From Homalodisca vitripennis (taxonomy: Eukaryota > Arthropoda > Insecta > Hemiptera > Cicadellidae), in assembly GCF_021130785.1 (NCBI RefSeq), contig NC_060213.1, positions 120,463,501 to 120,527,500 of the forward strand: a DNA stretch of 64,000 bases, read 5' to 3'. Made by a program: the position numbers and the translations under genes. Shown here piece by piece: positions 47,647-58,119 of this stretch. Each line of letters starts with the position of its first letter. Positions within the stretch are counted from its first letter, which is position 1. A model generated the notes under the pieces. The model made no database searches, was not told the DNA's origin, and saw only the letters and a program-made list of their open reading frames with translations.

Positions 47647-48315
47647 CTGGAATTAAAACAATTAACTCTTCAATAGTCCATTATTTGTATCTAGGGAGTG
47701 AGTTACCGCCCCTTAGGGGCGTGATAGACCGGTGTACACTAGCTGTGTATGGCAGCGCTAACTCAATTGCTGTGACATAAGAGTTTCCGGAATTGCATTA
47801 GTGACATATTAACTCGCACGTCCAAGTGGACGTCAACTAAATACTCGCTGTAGCTTAACAGCAAGTGTTATTTAAGTGTAAAACAAAGTCAAAATTATAA
47901 AAACATAATAAAAACATGTAAACTTCACTCGAAGCAGTGTACTTATTAGACAACACACTAGTACAGAATATATTGTCCAATTTCCCTTACACTTACAAGT
48001 TAATGAACAAATCATGTTGTTATTAAAGAGCGTCGCTAGAGATATCTTCCACCTCTACCACTTAAACTAAGTACTGCACAGAAACGCTTTATTACACATT
48101 TTTTCATTATTAGAACTGTTGAAAACATAAGGTCCTTCATAAAGAAAGAGTTAGAACAATCAGAGTTATATATCCTTATAAAAAATCTATTGCTTAAACA
48201 ACTGGGGCTGTAGGAAGGTCTCGCACACACGCCATAACAAGTGAAGAATTGGTTGTTTACGGCACGCATTGTTGGCCCTTGGTTCCCTGTCGTGTATAGG
48301 GCCAAATGGCCCTAC
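47647..48315. repeat. Region with three GC-rich perfect hairpins
   Basis: CGCCCC-TTA-GGGGCG at 47707-47721, CGTCCA-AG-TGGACG at 47819-47832 and AGGGCC-AAAT-GGCCCT at 48298-48313 stand out in AT-rich DNA. A TAGGG motif occurs near both outer hairpins. The set suggests a short transposon with palindromic ends, but tips and target duplication could not be fixed. The 89-codon minus frame at 48036-48305 is not recognised. Confidence 0.5.
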
Positions 48316-50340
48316 TAAAACCTAATATATTACATCTTACTTAGGCTCTTTGTGCGAACCATTTTTAAATAAAAAATAGATTATTTTAGTTAACATTATA
48401 AAACATTTAAACATAAATAAACATAATTAATTGTTAAATTATTTTATATAAATAAATTATGCTAATATATATTAAAATCTGTTGAATTTAAAACGTAATA
48501 CACTCAAATATTTTGCAATATAAAATATAAAATTCATTGTAATGAAAAGAATCTAAATATTTTCCGTGTCATTAAAACACAGTAATATGCCAGGGCACTA
48601 AAATGCTGTTTTTGAGCACTTCATAATTTGATAATAGATTCTACAACTTTAAATAAACATGATGTTTATTATACGTATAATCCGAGCTAAGATTAAAATG
48701 TACCCTATTCGTACAATGTCAGATGGCGAATGGGATGGAGTAAATTTACATGTCTCCAATTAACATATCCAAATGAACATGAACATGTCCAATACACTAC
48801 CGGTTGTAGTGAGTGACTTTGGAATTACGAGTAGTACTACTAATATTCGACCTGTAAAATGATAGTAGTTCATAAATTTTAATGTAATGTAGTATTATAA
48901 TTTCATATCTTTTGAACATTAACAAAAAATCACGCAAACATCATTGTGATGGAACTGAAACATAACACTAATGATTCCTTTTTTAGTTTAAAAATTGTGT
49001 TTGTTAACAGAATTGTTCTAAATCATCACTCCATGTTTCTGATGCGAGTGCACGTGTGTTTATAAGACAGCCTTTACCGTCTTAAAGTTAAAAACTGGGC
49101 TTTGGTTTCTACTTTATTGGCTTAAGTTTTCTTAAAGAGATCTAGTACACTAGGCTTAGATCAAATTCTTACTCCACCAAGTAAATAAGATGGCAAAACT
49201 GCAGTCAATATATTTTAATATGCTACAACAAGCTGCTCAAGTAAACCAAAGCATGAAACTAAAATCAATTATTCAAAAAAAATGACATGGATGCGAATTT
49301 AAAATAATAATTTTGTTGTGCTTGACACATTGAAAGATTTAGTGTAGGATGCTGTAATATATTATAATGAGGGAATTTTATTAGAGGAAAAGTGATTAAG
49401 TGTGAGATCTGTTGCAAACTGTACTGTTGGGCTAAATAATTCTAGAAAATAAGGAAGAATCTGATGACCCATACTATGGATATGGAGCTCACTTATGGAA
49501 GTTCATATAAATTGTTGTTGTTTTTTATAAGTTTATAATCAACATATTTTAGTTTTTTCAGATCTGCCGAAAACTGTATTTTTTATTGCTTATGTACCAA
49601 TATTTCCCAATCTATCGAAGCTTTCTTCACAAAATTACCACGTCATTTATAGCATTATTGATAACAGTAATCAACAGTTTCTAGACAGCTTAAGTATAAA
49701 AAACATCCTAATAATATAAATACGAAAATTGTCATTATTTGCATTACTTTGATTGTTTGAATCACGCGTAAAAGATTCAAACGATTGTTCTGAAATTATA
49801 CATGGATACTCTTACGGTCCTTGGGATTAATATAGGTCTATTCTTATTTTGAACATCTCTCAGGGTTACGCCCCATTGGTCTAAAATGGTCTAAGGTGGC
49901 AAAAATTCCTACCTTGGTCTCTAAAAGTTGTTAAATATTAATTAAATTAGCATGTCTAATGTAATCATCTGATCTTTGTTAAATTATCTAAGGAGTAAGA
50001 ATTATTTTTGAGATTGCAGTGATTACGTAAGTACTCATCTACCTTGCAGAATCACTTAAAACAAAAGATGGTCTTAATTTAAGAAGACTCCCTTTGAAAC
50101 AGTCGGTATGAACTATGGTTGATGACAGTACGCTTGACTGTACTTTTGAAGTAATGTACCAATTCCAGCTCTAAATGTTCTAAAATAATAACAATATTTT
50201 ACATTTTGCAATGCTACAAACGCATGGTGTCATTGTTAATGTAATATTAACTGTAAACTGGTATAACATATTATTTAGTAGATTTAAAAGTTAATTTTTC
50301 TATCAAACTTTTACTATAAACTTAAAGACTGATACAAAAC
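48316..50340. other. AT-rich DNA, nothing recognised
   Basis: No supported gene or repeat. A small in-frame patch MSDGEWDGVNLHVSN near 48718 and a doubled TGGTCTAA near 49880 are the only things noted. Confidence 0.45.
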
Positions 50341-50345
50341 TCATC

Positions 50346-50975
50346 TTAGTTCACTTTTGGCAGAAGTAGGTTTCGATGGTGTCTCATACACATATTGTCT
50401 TGATCGGGAAACAAAGCAAACTCAATTATGGAACAAAACATACTCAGTACAAAGTGAATGACGTTGGCCATAAATACAAACTTTTTTACGTATTTTCGTG
50501 ATTGTGGTAATAATAAGGCAAACTCAACATTGGCGTCGGAAATAAAGTTCACTTGAACTAGCAGTGGTCATACAAGTACAAAACATACTAAATAACATTC
50601 AAAGGAGAGGGTAGCTGATAAAAATGCAAATACAAGAGATAATGTAGTGAAATTTTTTATTTACATTTAAAGCCTGTATGATACCTAAGTTGTTATTTTT
50701 GACAAAAGCAGGCTTCTTAGAGCAGTGTATGTATATATATTTTCTTGATCGGGAAAGAGGTCAAATCAGCTATGGAACGAAAAATACTAAAATAAAAGTA
50801 AATTAAAATGAGCCTACGTATACATTTCTAATCTATTTTCTTGATCTTGGAAATGAGGTAAACGTAACATTGGCATTGGAAATAAAATTAACTGGAATCA
50901 GAAATATGTTCATGCAGGTGAAAAACCTACGTAATTGCGTGTGTAGCCGTGGGTCACTACTATCAGTTTAATTAT
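50346..50975 (-). mobile_element. Inverted copy of the insect repeat with internal tandem units
   Basis: Ends at TAGCCGTGGGTCACTACTA, a diverged reverse complement of the ACTAGCAGTTACCCGCGGC head seen at 2511. Its interior contains two related blocks of about 250-290 bp (50346 and 50697), each beginning CAGAAGTAGG or CAAAAGCAGG. Each also contains TCTTGATCGGGAAA and, further on, a second half starting TTTTCNTGATNNTGG. So the family body is itself a tandem array of half-units. Confidence 0.55.
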
Positions 50976-51009
50976 TCTTTTAAAGTTATATACATCCAAA
51001 CATATATAC

Positions 51010-51036
51010 ATAGGTTTTATATATATATATATATTT
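51010..51036. repeat. (TA)n tract at the 5-prime edge of the Penelope-like element
   Basis: A TA run immediately left of the first coding copy, matched by a longer TA run on the right (52854-52924). This suggests insertion into a TA microsatellite. Confidence 0.8.
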
Positions 51037-51910
51037 ATTAAATCTGGATTTCTCAAAACAAAAATTCATATTAAAGGAAAGTAACACAATGGATTATCTA
51101 CATTTCAACAGCTGCCATCCTGTACATGTCAAAAAATCAGTACCAAAGGGTTTATCAGCTAGGCCAAAAAATTATGTACTGATAGTGCAGATTATCAAAA
51201 TTATCTAGAAAAACTTGGAAATGCATTTGTCAAAAGAAAATATCCTTCAAAATTTAGAAATAATCAATTTGGAAAATCTAAACAAAATTCTCGATTTTGA
51301 AATTTACCTGGAAATTTTCTAAGAAATCATAACATTCTTGGATGTAGATGTTTTTTATTAAATCTGGATTTCTCAAAACAAAAATTCATATAAAGAAAGT
51401 AACACAATGGATTATCTACATTTCAACAGCTGCCATCCTGTACATGTCAAAAAATCAGTAACCAAAGGGTTTATCACTAGGGCCAAAAAATTATGTACTG
51501 ATAGTGCAGATTATCAAAATTATCTAGAAAAACTTGGAAATGCATTTGTCAAAAGAAAATATCCTTCAAAATTTAGAAATAATCAATTTGGAAAATCTAA
51601 ACAAAATTCTCGATTTTGAAATTTACCTGGAAATTTTCTAAAGAAATCATAACATTCTTGGATGTAGATGTTTTTATTAAATCTGGATTTCTCAAAACAA
51701 AAATTCATATTAAAGACAGTAACACAATGGATTATCTACATTTCAACAGCTGCCATCCTGTACATGTCAAAAAATCAGTACCAAAGGGTTCGTCCAGTTT
51801 AGGGCCCAAAAAATTATGTACTGATAGTGCAGATTATCAAAATTATCTAGAAAAACTTGGAAATGCATTTGTCAAAAGAAAATATCCTTCAAAATTTATA
51901 AATAATCAAA
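51037..51910 (+). repeat. Triplicated PLE coding segment, period 319-320 bp
   Basis: AAATCTGGATTTCTCAAAAC recurs at 51040, 51360 and 51679. Each unit encodes FLDVDVFIKSGFLKTKIHIK, MDYLHFNSCHPVHVKKSV, then KLCTDSADYQNYLEKLGNAF and VKRKYPSKF. Copies 1 and 2 then jump back through KSKQNSRFEIYLEIF to the start of the next unit, whereas copy 3 reads on into new sequence. The units are nearly identical with small indels that break the frames, so the triplication is recent. Confidence 0.95.
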
Positions 51911-52029
51911 TTAAACACCCTAATGTTCATAAAATCCAAAATAATGATGATGTAAAATTTATAACAAAATATTTTCCTGGTTTATATAAAACAAACAATA
52001 TTCTAAGAACGGCACACAAAATTCTTTGA
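51616..52029 (+). pseudogene. Longest open PLE fragment (third copy)
   Basis: About 137 codons open. It holds the third copy of the post-RT segment, with one local frame difference after SVPKG, then VKFITKYFPGLYKTNN and ILRTAHKIL. A frameshift at the end breaks the link to the following LFQKPPRLVFRR segment. Homologous PLE proteins continue without a break from RT through here to the nuclease. Assignment rests on the FLDVDV and HPVHVKKSVPKG blocks and the nuclease downstream. Confidence 0.8.
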
Positions 52030-52540
52030 ATCTTCACCAATTACTAAAAACTTATTTCAAAAACCACCCAGGCTAGTGTTTTCGTAGAAATACTAACCTG
52101 AAAAATCTTCTGGTACGGCCCAAATTGCCACCTACTGACGTTCAAAATTCAGAAAAGAAGAAAAGTTTTAAGTGTCAAACCCTGTAAAGACAAACGATGT
52201 AATACTTGCAAAATTATAAAATCGTCAAATTTTTTTACCAGTAGTAAAACAAAGAAAATTTACTCTATTAGAGGAGAAATTAATTGCAAAAGCAAAAAAT
52301 GTAATTTATCAATTAACATGTAAAAATTGTGCAATGGATTATGTTGGATTGACAACCAATCCATTGCACATAAGAATGAATAATCATCGTTGTTCGTCTA
52401 AAAAACAGGATGAAAAAATTGGTTTCACAACACGCATTAGGCCACAAACAAAATTTTTGAACAATGTTATTCATTGAAAGGGTATTTTGCAAAGTACCAG
52501 AAGATGGAAACAAAATTTACTTAGAAAATTTAGAACAGGC
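52030..52540 (+). pseudogene. PLE linker and GIY-YIG endonuclease domain
   Basis: In shifted frames it reads SPITKNLFQKPPRLVFRRN, LVRPKLPPTDVQNSEKKKS, then CKDKRCNTCKIIKSSNFF, YSIRGEINCKSKNVIYQL, TCKNCAMDYVGLTTNPLHIR, MNNHR and RRWKQNLLRKFRTGTSVN. VIY and YVG are the two halves of the GIY-YIG signature, with the conserved Arg in HIRMNNHR. The preceding cysteines are the usual PLE zinc-binding-like motif. The nuclease nicks target DNA to prime reverse transcription. Frameshifts before CKDKRC and after the HR motif inactivate it. Confidence 0.85.
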
Positions 52541-52791
52541 ACATCAGTTAATATTAAAATCAAAAGTACCCTTTGGTCTGAATAAAAGATGAAATGATCA
52601 ATTGTTTTTGTTATTATAATTTTTTTCTAAATTATTTTTCTAAATTCTTTCTCTGTTCATGATATTTCTCTTTGGTGTTAATCACATGTTCAAAAAATTC
52701 CTGTTTATTTATTTATTTATGCAAATTGTTTATTTATTTACTTGTGTAAATTTTGTTGCTGTGTTATTTTTGTTTTATACTTTTTATTATA

Positions 52792-52826
52792 CCTTTTTGA
52801 AAACGGCAAAGCCGAAATATTAAAGG
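52792..52826 (+). ncRNA. Decayed hammerhead-ribozyme-like motif of the PLE
   Basis: CGGC-AAA-GCCG (52804-52814) followed by AAA, with outer pairing CCTTT (52792) and AAAGG (52822-52826), sits at the PLE 3-prime end. Many PLEs carry hammerhead motifs there, with a CUGANGA / stem II / GAAA core. Here the GAAA side is present, but the CUGANGA side reads TTTGAAAA, so self-cleavage is not expected. Confidence 0.4.
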
Positions 52827-52853
52827 AAATTTAAACTAAGAAGTCCTAATTTG

Positions 52854-52864
52854 TTATATTATAT

Positions 52865-52924
<60 letters not shown>
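52854..52924. repeat. (TA)n microsatellite right of the PLE
   Basis: ATATT repeats grade into a long uninterrupted TA run. Confidence 0.95.
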
Positions 52925-52928
<4 letters not shown>

Positions 52929-53339
52929 GTTCAAGTGGCACAAACCTCCTCTTTGAAGTATTGAAATAATAAAAATTGGATAAAGTAGTTTTGTTTTAAT
53001 CTAGAACACATTCATCACCTCTCAAATCTCATCAATTTCTCGAGGAAAGATTTCAGAGCTCCTGTTTTGGAGGGTATTGGAGCCCCCTACGAAATAATTT
53101 CATAAACGCCACTGGTAATAATAATAATACCTAAAATTAATGACAATTCATTTAATTATTGATAATAACATTAAAACAGTCTAAAAAAATAAAAAGTATT
53201 TTTGGGCTATGAAGCGTATACGTAATATGAGTAAAGATGATTCAGAAGGTTGTGGAAATTTTCAAATATAATACAACTCTATGCACAGGAGTAAGTAGAC
53301 GGAGAACAAGGAAAGGTGGATCAATGCATCGGATCGGAG

Positions 53340-53600
53340 GAATGAAGTAAATAAATAACGCCAGAACGTATGACCTAGGGATTATGGACCTACAGTACGA
53401 CATCCTGATGTAACACCCTGGGACTCTTACACTTGTTCTTCCAAGGCATTACATACTAATGCTTAACGCCCAACTGTATATCAGTAGTAACCTAATGTAT
53501 CTACTTACATAACGCCAGAACATATGAAACTGTCCTGGGATACACTGATACTAGGGCTACAAGACTAAAACATAGTTGGATTTGGTTGTGTCTCGCTAAC
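53340..53600. repeat. Two-copy tandem repeat, about 155 bp
   Basis: ATAACGCCAGAACGTATGA near 53355 recurs as ATAACGCCAGAACATATGA near 53510, with related flanks (CTAGGGATTATGGACCTACA and CTAGGGCTACAAGACTAAAA). Confidence 0.6.
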
Positions 53601-53639
53601 ATAAATATAATCTAATAACAGTTATTGTTACGTTTTTGA

Positions 53640-53935
53640 AGTGAATACTTTCTGTTTACGGGCTATGGATGTATGTTTTACATGTTAGAAAAAATGTCGT
53701 TACGCGTCACGGAACGTAACGTCCACGCTTGTTCGCTTTGTATCCGCTAAGGGCGGGATCATCGCGGCCATTGTGATGTCAGGGAGGGCGATTCCCGTTT
53801 CGTGGCTATGCAGGCGTGCTAGTGAAAGGTTACTGGTGCTCCTTGTTGAAGCGACTACATATTTTGGCGGGCAATAGATGCATGTTTTGCATGAGGATTA
53901 AAGTTTCGTTTCGCGTCACGAATGGTTCTTTCGAA
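53640..53935. repeat. CpG-containing GC-rich block, two diverged tandem units
   Basis: GGGCTATGGATGTATGTTTTACATG then CGTTACGCGTCACGGAACG recurs as GGGCAATAGATGCATGTTTTGCATG then CGTTTCGCGTCACGAATGG, about 225 bp apart. Between them lies GCGGGATCATCGCGGCCATT, a CpG-rich stretch. CpG-rich promoters or transposon ends are both possible; no TATA, initiator or donor fixes a transcript. Confidence 0.45.
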
Positions 53936-55276
53936 GTAAAATGACAGCTTTACTGAAACGTCAATAGATGCTGTGTTTACAAGGTATTTAGCAAAACTGT
54001 CATCTAGAACTTTATAAAACCATATTTTAGTTTTTATAATATAATGACAAATTAAATGAAGTAATTATTTCGAAGATTGTAGTAAAATGTGACTTACCAA
54101 ATTGTAGCAAGTCATTTAAAGCATAATGTTGAATGTATAATTATTCATTACTTAAAAATTTAGAAGTCAGGGATCATTGAAATATATGAAATGTATAAAA
54201 TATTACAAAAACATCTACACAGTAATATAAATACGAGTATACGGCTTTTTTAAGTTAAAGAATTGAGGGTCTCATATTATTTTAAAATATACAAAATAAT
54301 TAGCAAACGTACTTTTTCAAGATAATATTCACAACCTGTCATAATAATTAGTAACTCCTATCAGTCAGTTCCGAGACTGCCTTTTCATTTTTTTGTCTTC
54401 TGTATACCCCCATTCGATTTCATTCTTATGGCATATTAGTCTTTTTAGTAGACATTCTTAGCATCAATTTCCAGTAGGACCAGGCTAACTGTCCGTGTGA
54501 TACAAGCTACAGGTTATATACAGGCTCTCGGCTCCTGAGCGATGAGTTTTCATTTACTCGTGCTACAGGAAATATGTTATAGGCAAACACGTGTGTCATT
54601 AATGCGAGTATATTTTCATTCACCACTCCTATGAAATTATACATGTATCATAATATGTTTATTATTGTATATATGTCTACATTGTATATTTGTGTCTATA
54701 AAAATAGGTTATTAATGATTTGCAATATTATTTTAACACTAGAAACTTTTGAAACTCAGATATGGATCAGAGTCTAGTTGTAGTATAGCAAAATTGTGGC
54801 GCATGATGCTTATCTTATTACAAGAAATACACCAAGATATTTGTTAAATACGGTGCTGAAGTACGGCGTACAGTAAAAACTTGGCAACAGATTCTGTGTT
54901 TCCTGTCTTTGTCAAATATTCACCTGATTCTATTGTTTCCATTTAAGCAATTGTGTATTCAGATTATATTCACTTGTAGAGATTGGTTTAAAAAATAAAA
55001 TTTATTTTACACAAAAAATTGGTTCTATTATAATTGGGGTTTCGCAAGCAACTCCTATATGGTATATATTGAGGCGTGACCCGTGTAGGCCAGTGTAAAA
55101 GGAAATTTTTGTTTTTGAATTTGGGGCTAATAAAAATAGTCGATAATGCGAACACACCAAAAATTGAACTATAAAAATTTAACATTATATTAAAGAGAAT
55201 GAGACTTAAAAAGCGAAGGTTTTATTTAAAAGGAAATCGTTGCTATCTTACATATTTAAGCGTAGACCTTAAACAG
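53936..55276. other. AT-rich DNA with one weak exon-like patch
   Basis: At 54475-54512, after CTTAGCATCAATTTCCAG, the frame RTRLTVRVIQAT is open and reminiscent of a C2-type beta strand, but it is 38 nt long and the following donor is poor. Nothing else is supported. Confidence 0.3.
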
Positions 55277-55422
55277 TTGTAGTAGAGTTGAATTTGTGGA
55301 AGTTCATAAATTAGCGTGGGAAAATTCGGTATGTGAGTTAAATATTGATATAACAAACAAAATTGAGAGATCCCTCAGCATGGAGACCGATGATTGTATG
55401 ACTAACGTGTGCAACCATATAG
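55277..55422 (+). CDS. Possible internal coding exon, 146 nt
   Basis: Bounded by acceptor ACCTTAAACAG (ends 55276) and donor ATATAG/GTAAGG (GT 55423-55424). One base completes the previous codon; 48 codons are open: CSRVEFVEVHKLAWENSV, CELNIDITNKIERSLS, METDDCMTNVCNHI; one base is left over. Length, phase and acidic/polar composition suit a real exon. The next acceptor-flanked piece at 57194 takes the left-over base in frame. Protein family not recognised. Confidence 0.4.
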
Positions 55423-55424
55423 GT

Positions 55425-56530
55425 AAGGCATACCTGATATAGTGTTTCAGATTAACTGGAACAGAGAGAGCAAAAGTGAACTCTCAGGCTGATATTTGGG
55501 CATGAATTATTTTAGCAACGAGGAGAAAAATGTTATGAATCCTACGGAACCACCTTGCTAAGCAAGAAAAGTAGTCGCCATGTAGACTTTTCCCGAGAAT
55601 TGTAAAATATTTTTCAATATTAATTATTTATACCTATTAATACATAATTGCTGTTATTTATGAATATTTTGTGTGTTAGTTTATTTATGGACGGTCAAGT
55701 TTGAATATGTTTTTGACAATAATTAAAATAACGCTACTAAAGTAAAAAACTAGTAAATAAAACATTCACACTATGCGTATTATATTATTTTCATTTTAAA
55801 AAATGGGAATAATCCCGTGGGTTCGTCTAATATCCTATTATAATCTAAAAGTTAACAAACATAGAAATCGTCGTTTTGCTGAAGGTGCTGCCAGTTTCAA
55901 AAGCTTGATTGGTTTCTGAAACCAATATTTTGTTTAAATAAAGAAGCCAGTTCGTTAAACGAACTTATTTTGTATTGTTTCAGTCTCACTCTTCCGTCAC
56001 AGACTTGTTTCAGTTTTGAAATCAATAATTTGAAAACTATTTACAAGGGACTAACCAATCGTGAAAGCTTTTGTTCACCAGGATATTCCAATGTGAAATC
56101 AATAAAATGAACTTGGTTAAACGCAAATATAAAGTAACGCAGGTATAACTTGCAATATTGTAATTGACATCTCGAATTCTTGACAGGATTTGACAATAAG
56201 TGTGTCTCAGAATCGTTCTAGATTTTCAATTTGAGATTATGACTTATGTCGTATGTATCTTTTCGTTTATGCTATGTTACTAAGTAAGAACATGTGTTTA
56301 TTCTTTTATAAAAACTAAAACTGTACTTTATAATTTAACTAAATCTTTACTTTAAAATCGATAGAGTAAGTTGAGGAAGGTTCTATTCTGTGTTACAATT
56401 TTTGAACTATTGTGTCAATAGATTCTCAACCGTGAAAAGAAATAAACCTTCTAAAGATTTCTTTTCTCACTTTAATGAAAAAAAGAACACGTTATTGCAG
56501 CAAGGACTTCTTATAGGATATATCAACGTA
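55425..56530. other. AT-rich DNA, possibly intronic
   Basis: No gene or repeat recognised. A protein-like INWNRESKSELSG follows GTTTCAG near 55450 but is too close to the donor at 55423 for an intron. Confidence 0.4.
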
Positions 56531-56533
56531 ATA

Positions 56534-56815
56534 CACGTACCATCGAGACAAGGTAGAATATAAAGGAGGATATAAATATACACGACGATGTGGAGCGCTT
56601 AATGTGCGTCTAACCTTGTGTGCTGATGGCTCAGGGAATGTACATTTATAAAGTAGATTAGAGCTGATAGAGCACGTACCAATAAGATTGTGTAGAATAT
56701 GAAGCAGGATATAGAAATAAATTGGTATAACAGCGCCTAATGTGCCTTCAACCATATATGACTATGGCTCTGGGCTTATACATTGATGGAGAAGCTCTTA
56801 GTCTTACAAATTGGT
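56534..56815. repeat. Two-copy tandem repeat, about 140 bp
   Basis: CACGTACCATCGAGACAAGG, CTTAATGTGCGTCTAACC and GATGGCTCAGGGAATGTACA recur as CACGTACCAATAAGATTGTG, CCTAATGTGCCTTCAACC and TATGGCTCTGGGCTTATACA. Overlapping frames on both strands (56492-56955) arise from this. Confidence 0.7.
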
Positions 56816-57193
56816 TTCGAAAATATAACTACTCTTATTTAACTGCGTTATTTTATGCTTGGGTCTCCTCTAAACAAATTTACTTTTGGCTAGACTACGC
56901 TCTCACGATTAGAGTGTATAGTGGGAAAACACCCAAACCCTTATTTGAACTCTGATCCCTGAGGTGAAGCTAACCTGTCAAATGTGTCTATTATTATTGT
57001 TCATCTCGAGGATCACTGTGGAACAATTCAGTAAATGCAATATAGGCCTACACGGTAAAAGCGTGGTTTACTAAAAGCTTTATATAAAACGATCCGATAA
57101 TACTTACCCAGGCTTAACATTATCGCGGGTAATGTTAGTTTAAATTTGTTTTTCAAATCAAGATTTATTACTATCCGTTGTTTCACATTTCAG

Positions 57194-57258
57194 TTGTGTG
57201 CATTAGGGTTGAGTATCCTGGTATACTATACAAGCCACACTTCCTTTGTTTATTATGA
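57194..57258 (+). CDS. Possible terminal exon, partner of 55277-55422
   Basis: The pyrimidine-rich acceptor TATCCGTTGTTTCACATTTCAG ends at 57193. With the base left over from 55422 the frame reads VCIRVEYPGILYKPHFLCLL and stops at 57256-57258. A competing frame from the same acceptor (LCALGLSILVYYTSHTSF) is open to a donor-like GTAAAA near 57321. Either could be right; no polyA hexamer lies close by. Confidence 0.3.
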
Positions 57259-57440
57259 AACAAAAAGTTTTTCTCTGAAACACAAACGAGATTTTTGTGA
57301 TATAATTTTAATTATAGAAGGTAAAATCATGTTATAGATTATAGTTGGGTAACACCGAATATAACAAATATCTTACATGTACATGGTTTAAATTAAGTAA
57401 TGTATGCAACTCTGCTGAAATCGACCAACACGAGTTCTGG

Positions 57441-57655
57441 TTCTGTGAACAGTAAACTTGGAACTTCTCCAGCTCCAGCTGAAGACAGAACAATCCATTA
57501 CCTCCAGCCCCTCCTCACGAGTCTGCACTGCCGCTTGCAAAGCAAGAGTAAACCCGTATAGAAACGTCTATTCTTTACTTTTCACCGACTTTTGACTGTT
57601 TGCGACACGCATGACACATCTTGTGTCGTCAGGAGGCTGCAGGGTGACAGGTTTT
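57441..57655. repeat. Dispersed repeat, copy 2 (partner at 30843)
   Basis: Starts CTGTGAACAGTAAACTTGGA and shares CAATCCATTACCTCCAG with 30843-31050. It ends near GACACATCTTGTGTC, a short hairpin, and GTCAGGAGGCTGCAGG. This copy has one 38-codon open frame (VNSKLGTSPAPAEDRTIHYL) that copy 1 lacks. Confidence 0.75.
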
Positions 57656-57659
57656 ACAT

Positions 57660-58083
57660 CAATTTGTAGAATATATTCTAGTAGAAAGACAAGTTTTCAC
57701 TAGAATGTAAAATTGCTAATAGCAAAAATGGGAAAAGCTAAATAAAGGCAGTAGATTACTGTAAGAAGACTGAAGACCGCAGAATGGTGGTATTGCTATT
57801 TCCACGAGCTGGGTATCTGGGATGGACAACTCGACTACGTTAGATTATGGTATTGCGAGATAAGTTACAAGTCAGTTGCGTGGCATGAGAAATAAACATA
57901 ATAGACTGTCAGAGGTTTACTTGAATGACTTTGTGGATAATGTGACTATGTAATATTAGTATTTTATAATCTAAATTTTTTCCCTGATTAAATTATTTAT
58001 ACATTTTCAGTATAGAACTTTAGATATTTAGGCCTCACTGAAGAGAGCCTTCCTTGGAAAAGGTGTTAAAACAAACTGACAGG

Positions 58084-58119
<36 letters not shown>

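Larger units (their letters stand above)
51037..52830 (+). mobile_element. Penelope-like retroelement, 5-prime truncated and rearranged
   Basis: Contains the downstream part of a Penelope-like (PLE) polyprotein: the post-RT region in three tandem copies, a linker, a cysteine-containing motif and a GIY-YIG endonuclease, then an AT-rich 3-prime region. PLEs are retroelements distinct from LTR and LINE types, with RT and GIY-YIG nuclease in one ORF. The RT catalytic core is absent. TA microsatellites flank both sides. Several frameshifts make it non-functional, though the sequence is less decayed than the non-LTR relics above, so it is probably younger. Confidence 0.85.

Noticed and set aside
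52313..52513. 66-codon minus-strand frame over the PLE nuclease
   Set aside because: Shadow of the plus-strand GIY-YIG coding sequence.
54475..54512. C2-domain-like RTRLTVRVIQAT patch
   Set aside because: Twelve residues only, poor donor, and the phase does not fit the next candidate exon.
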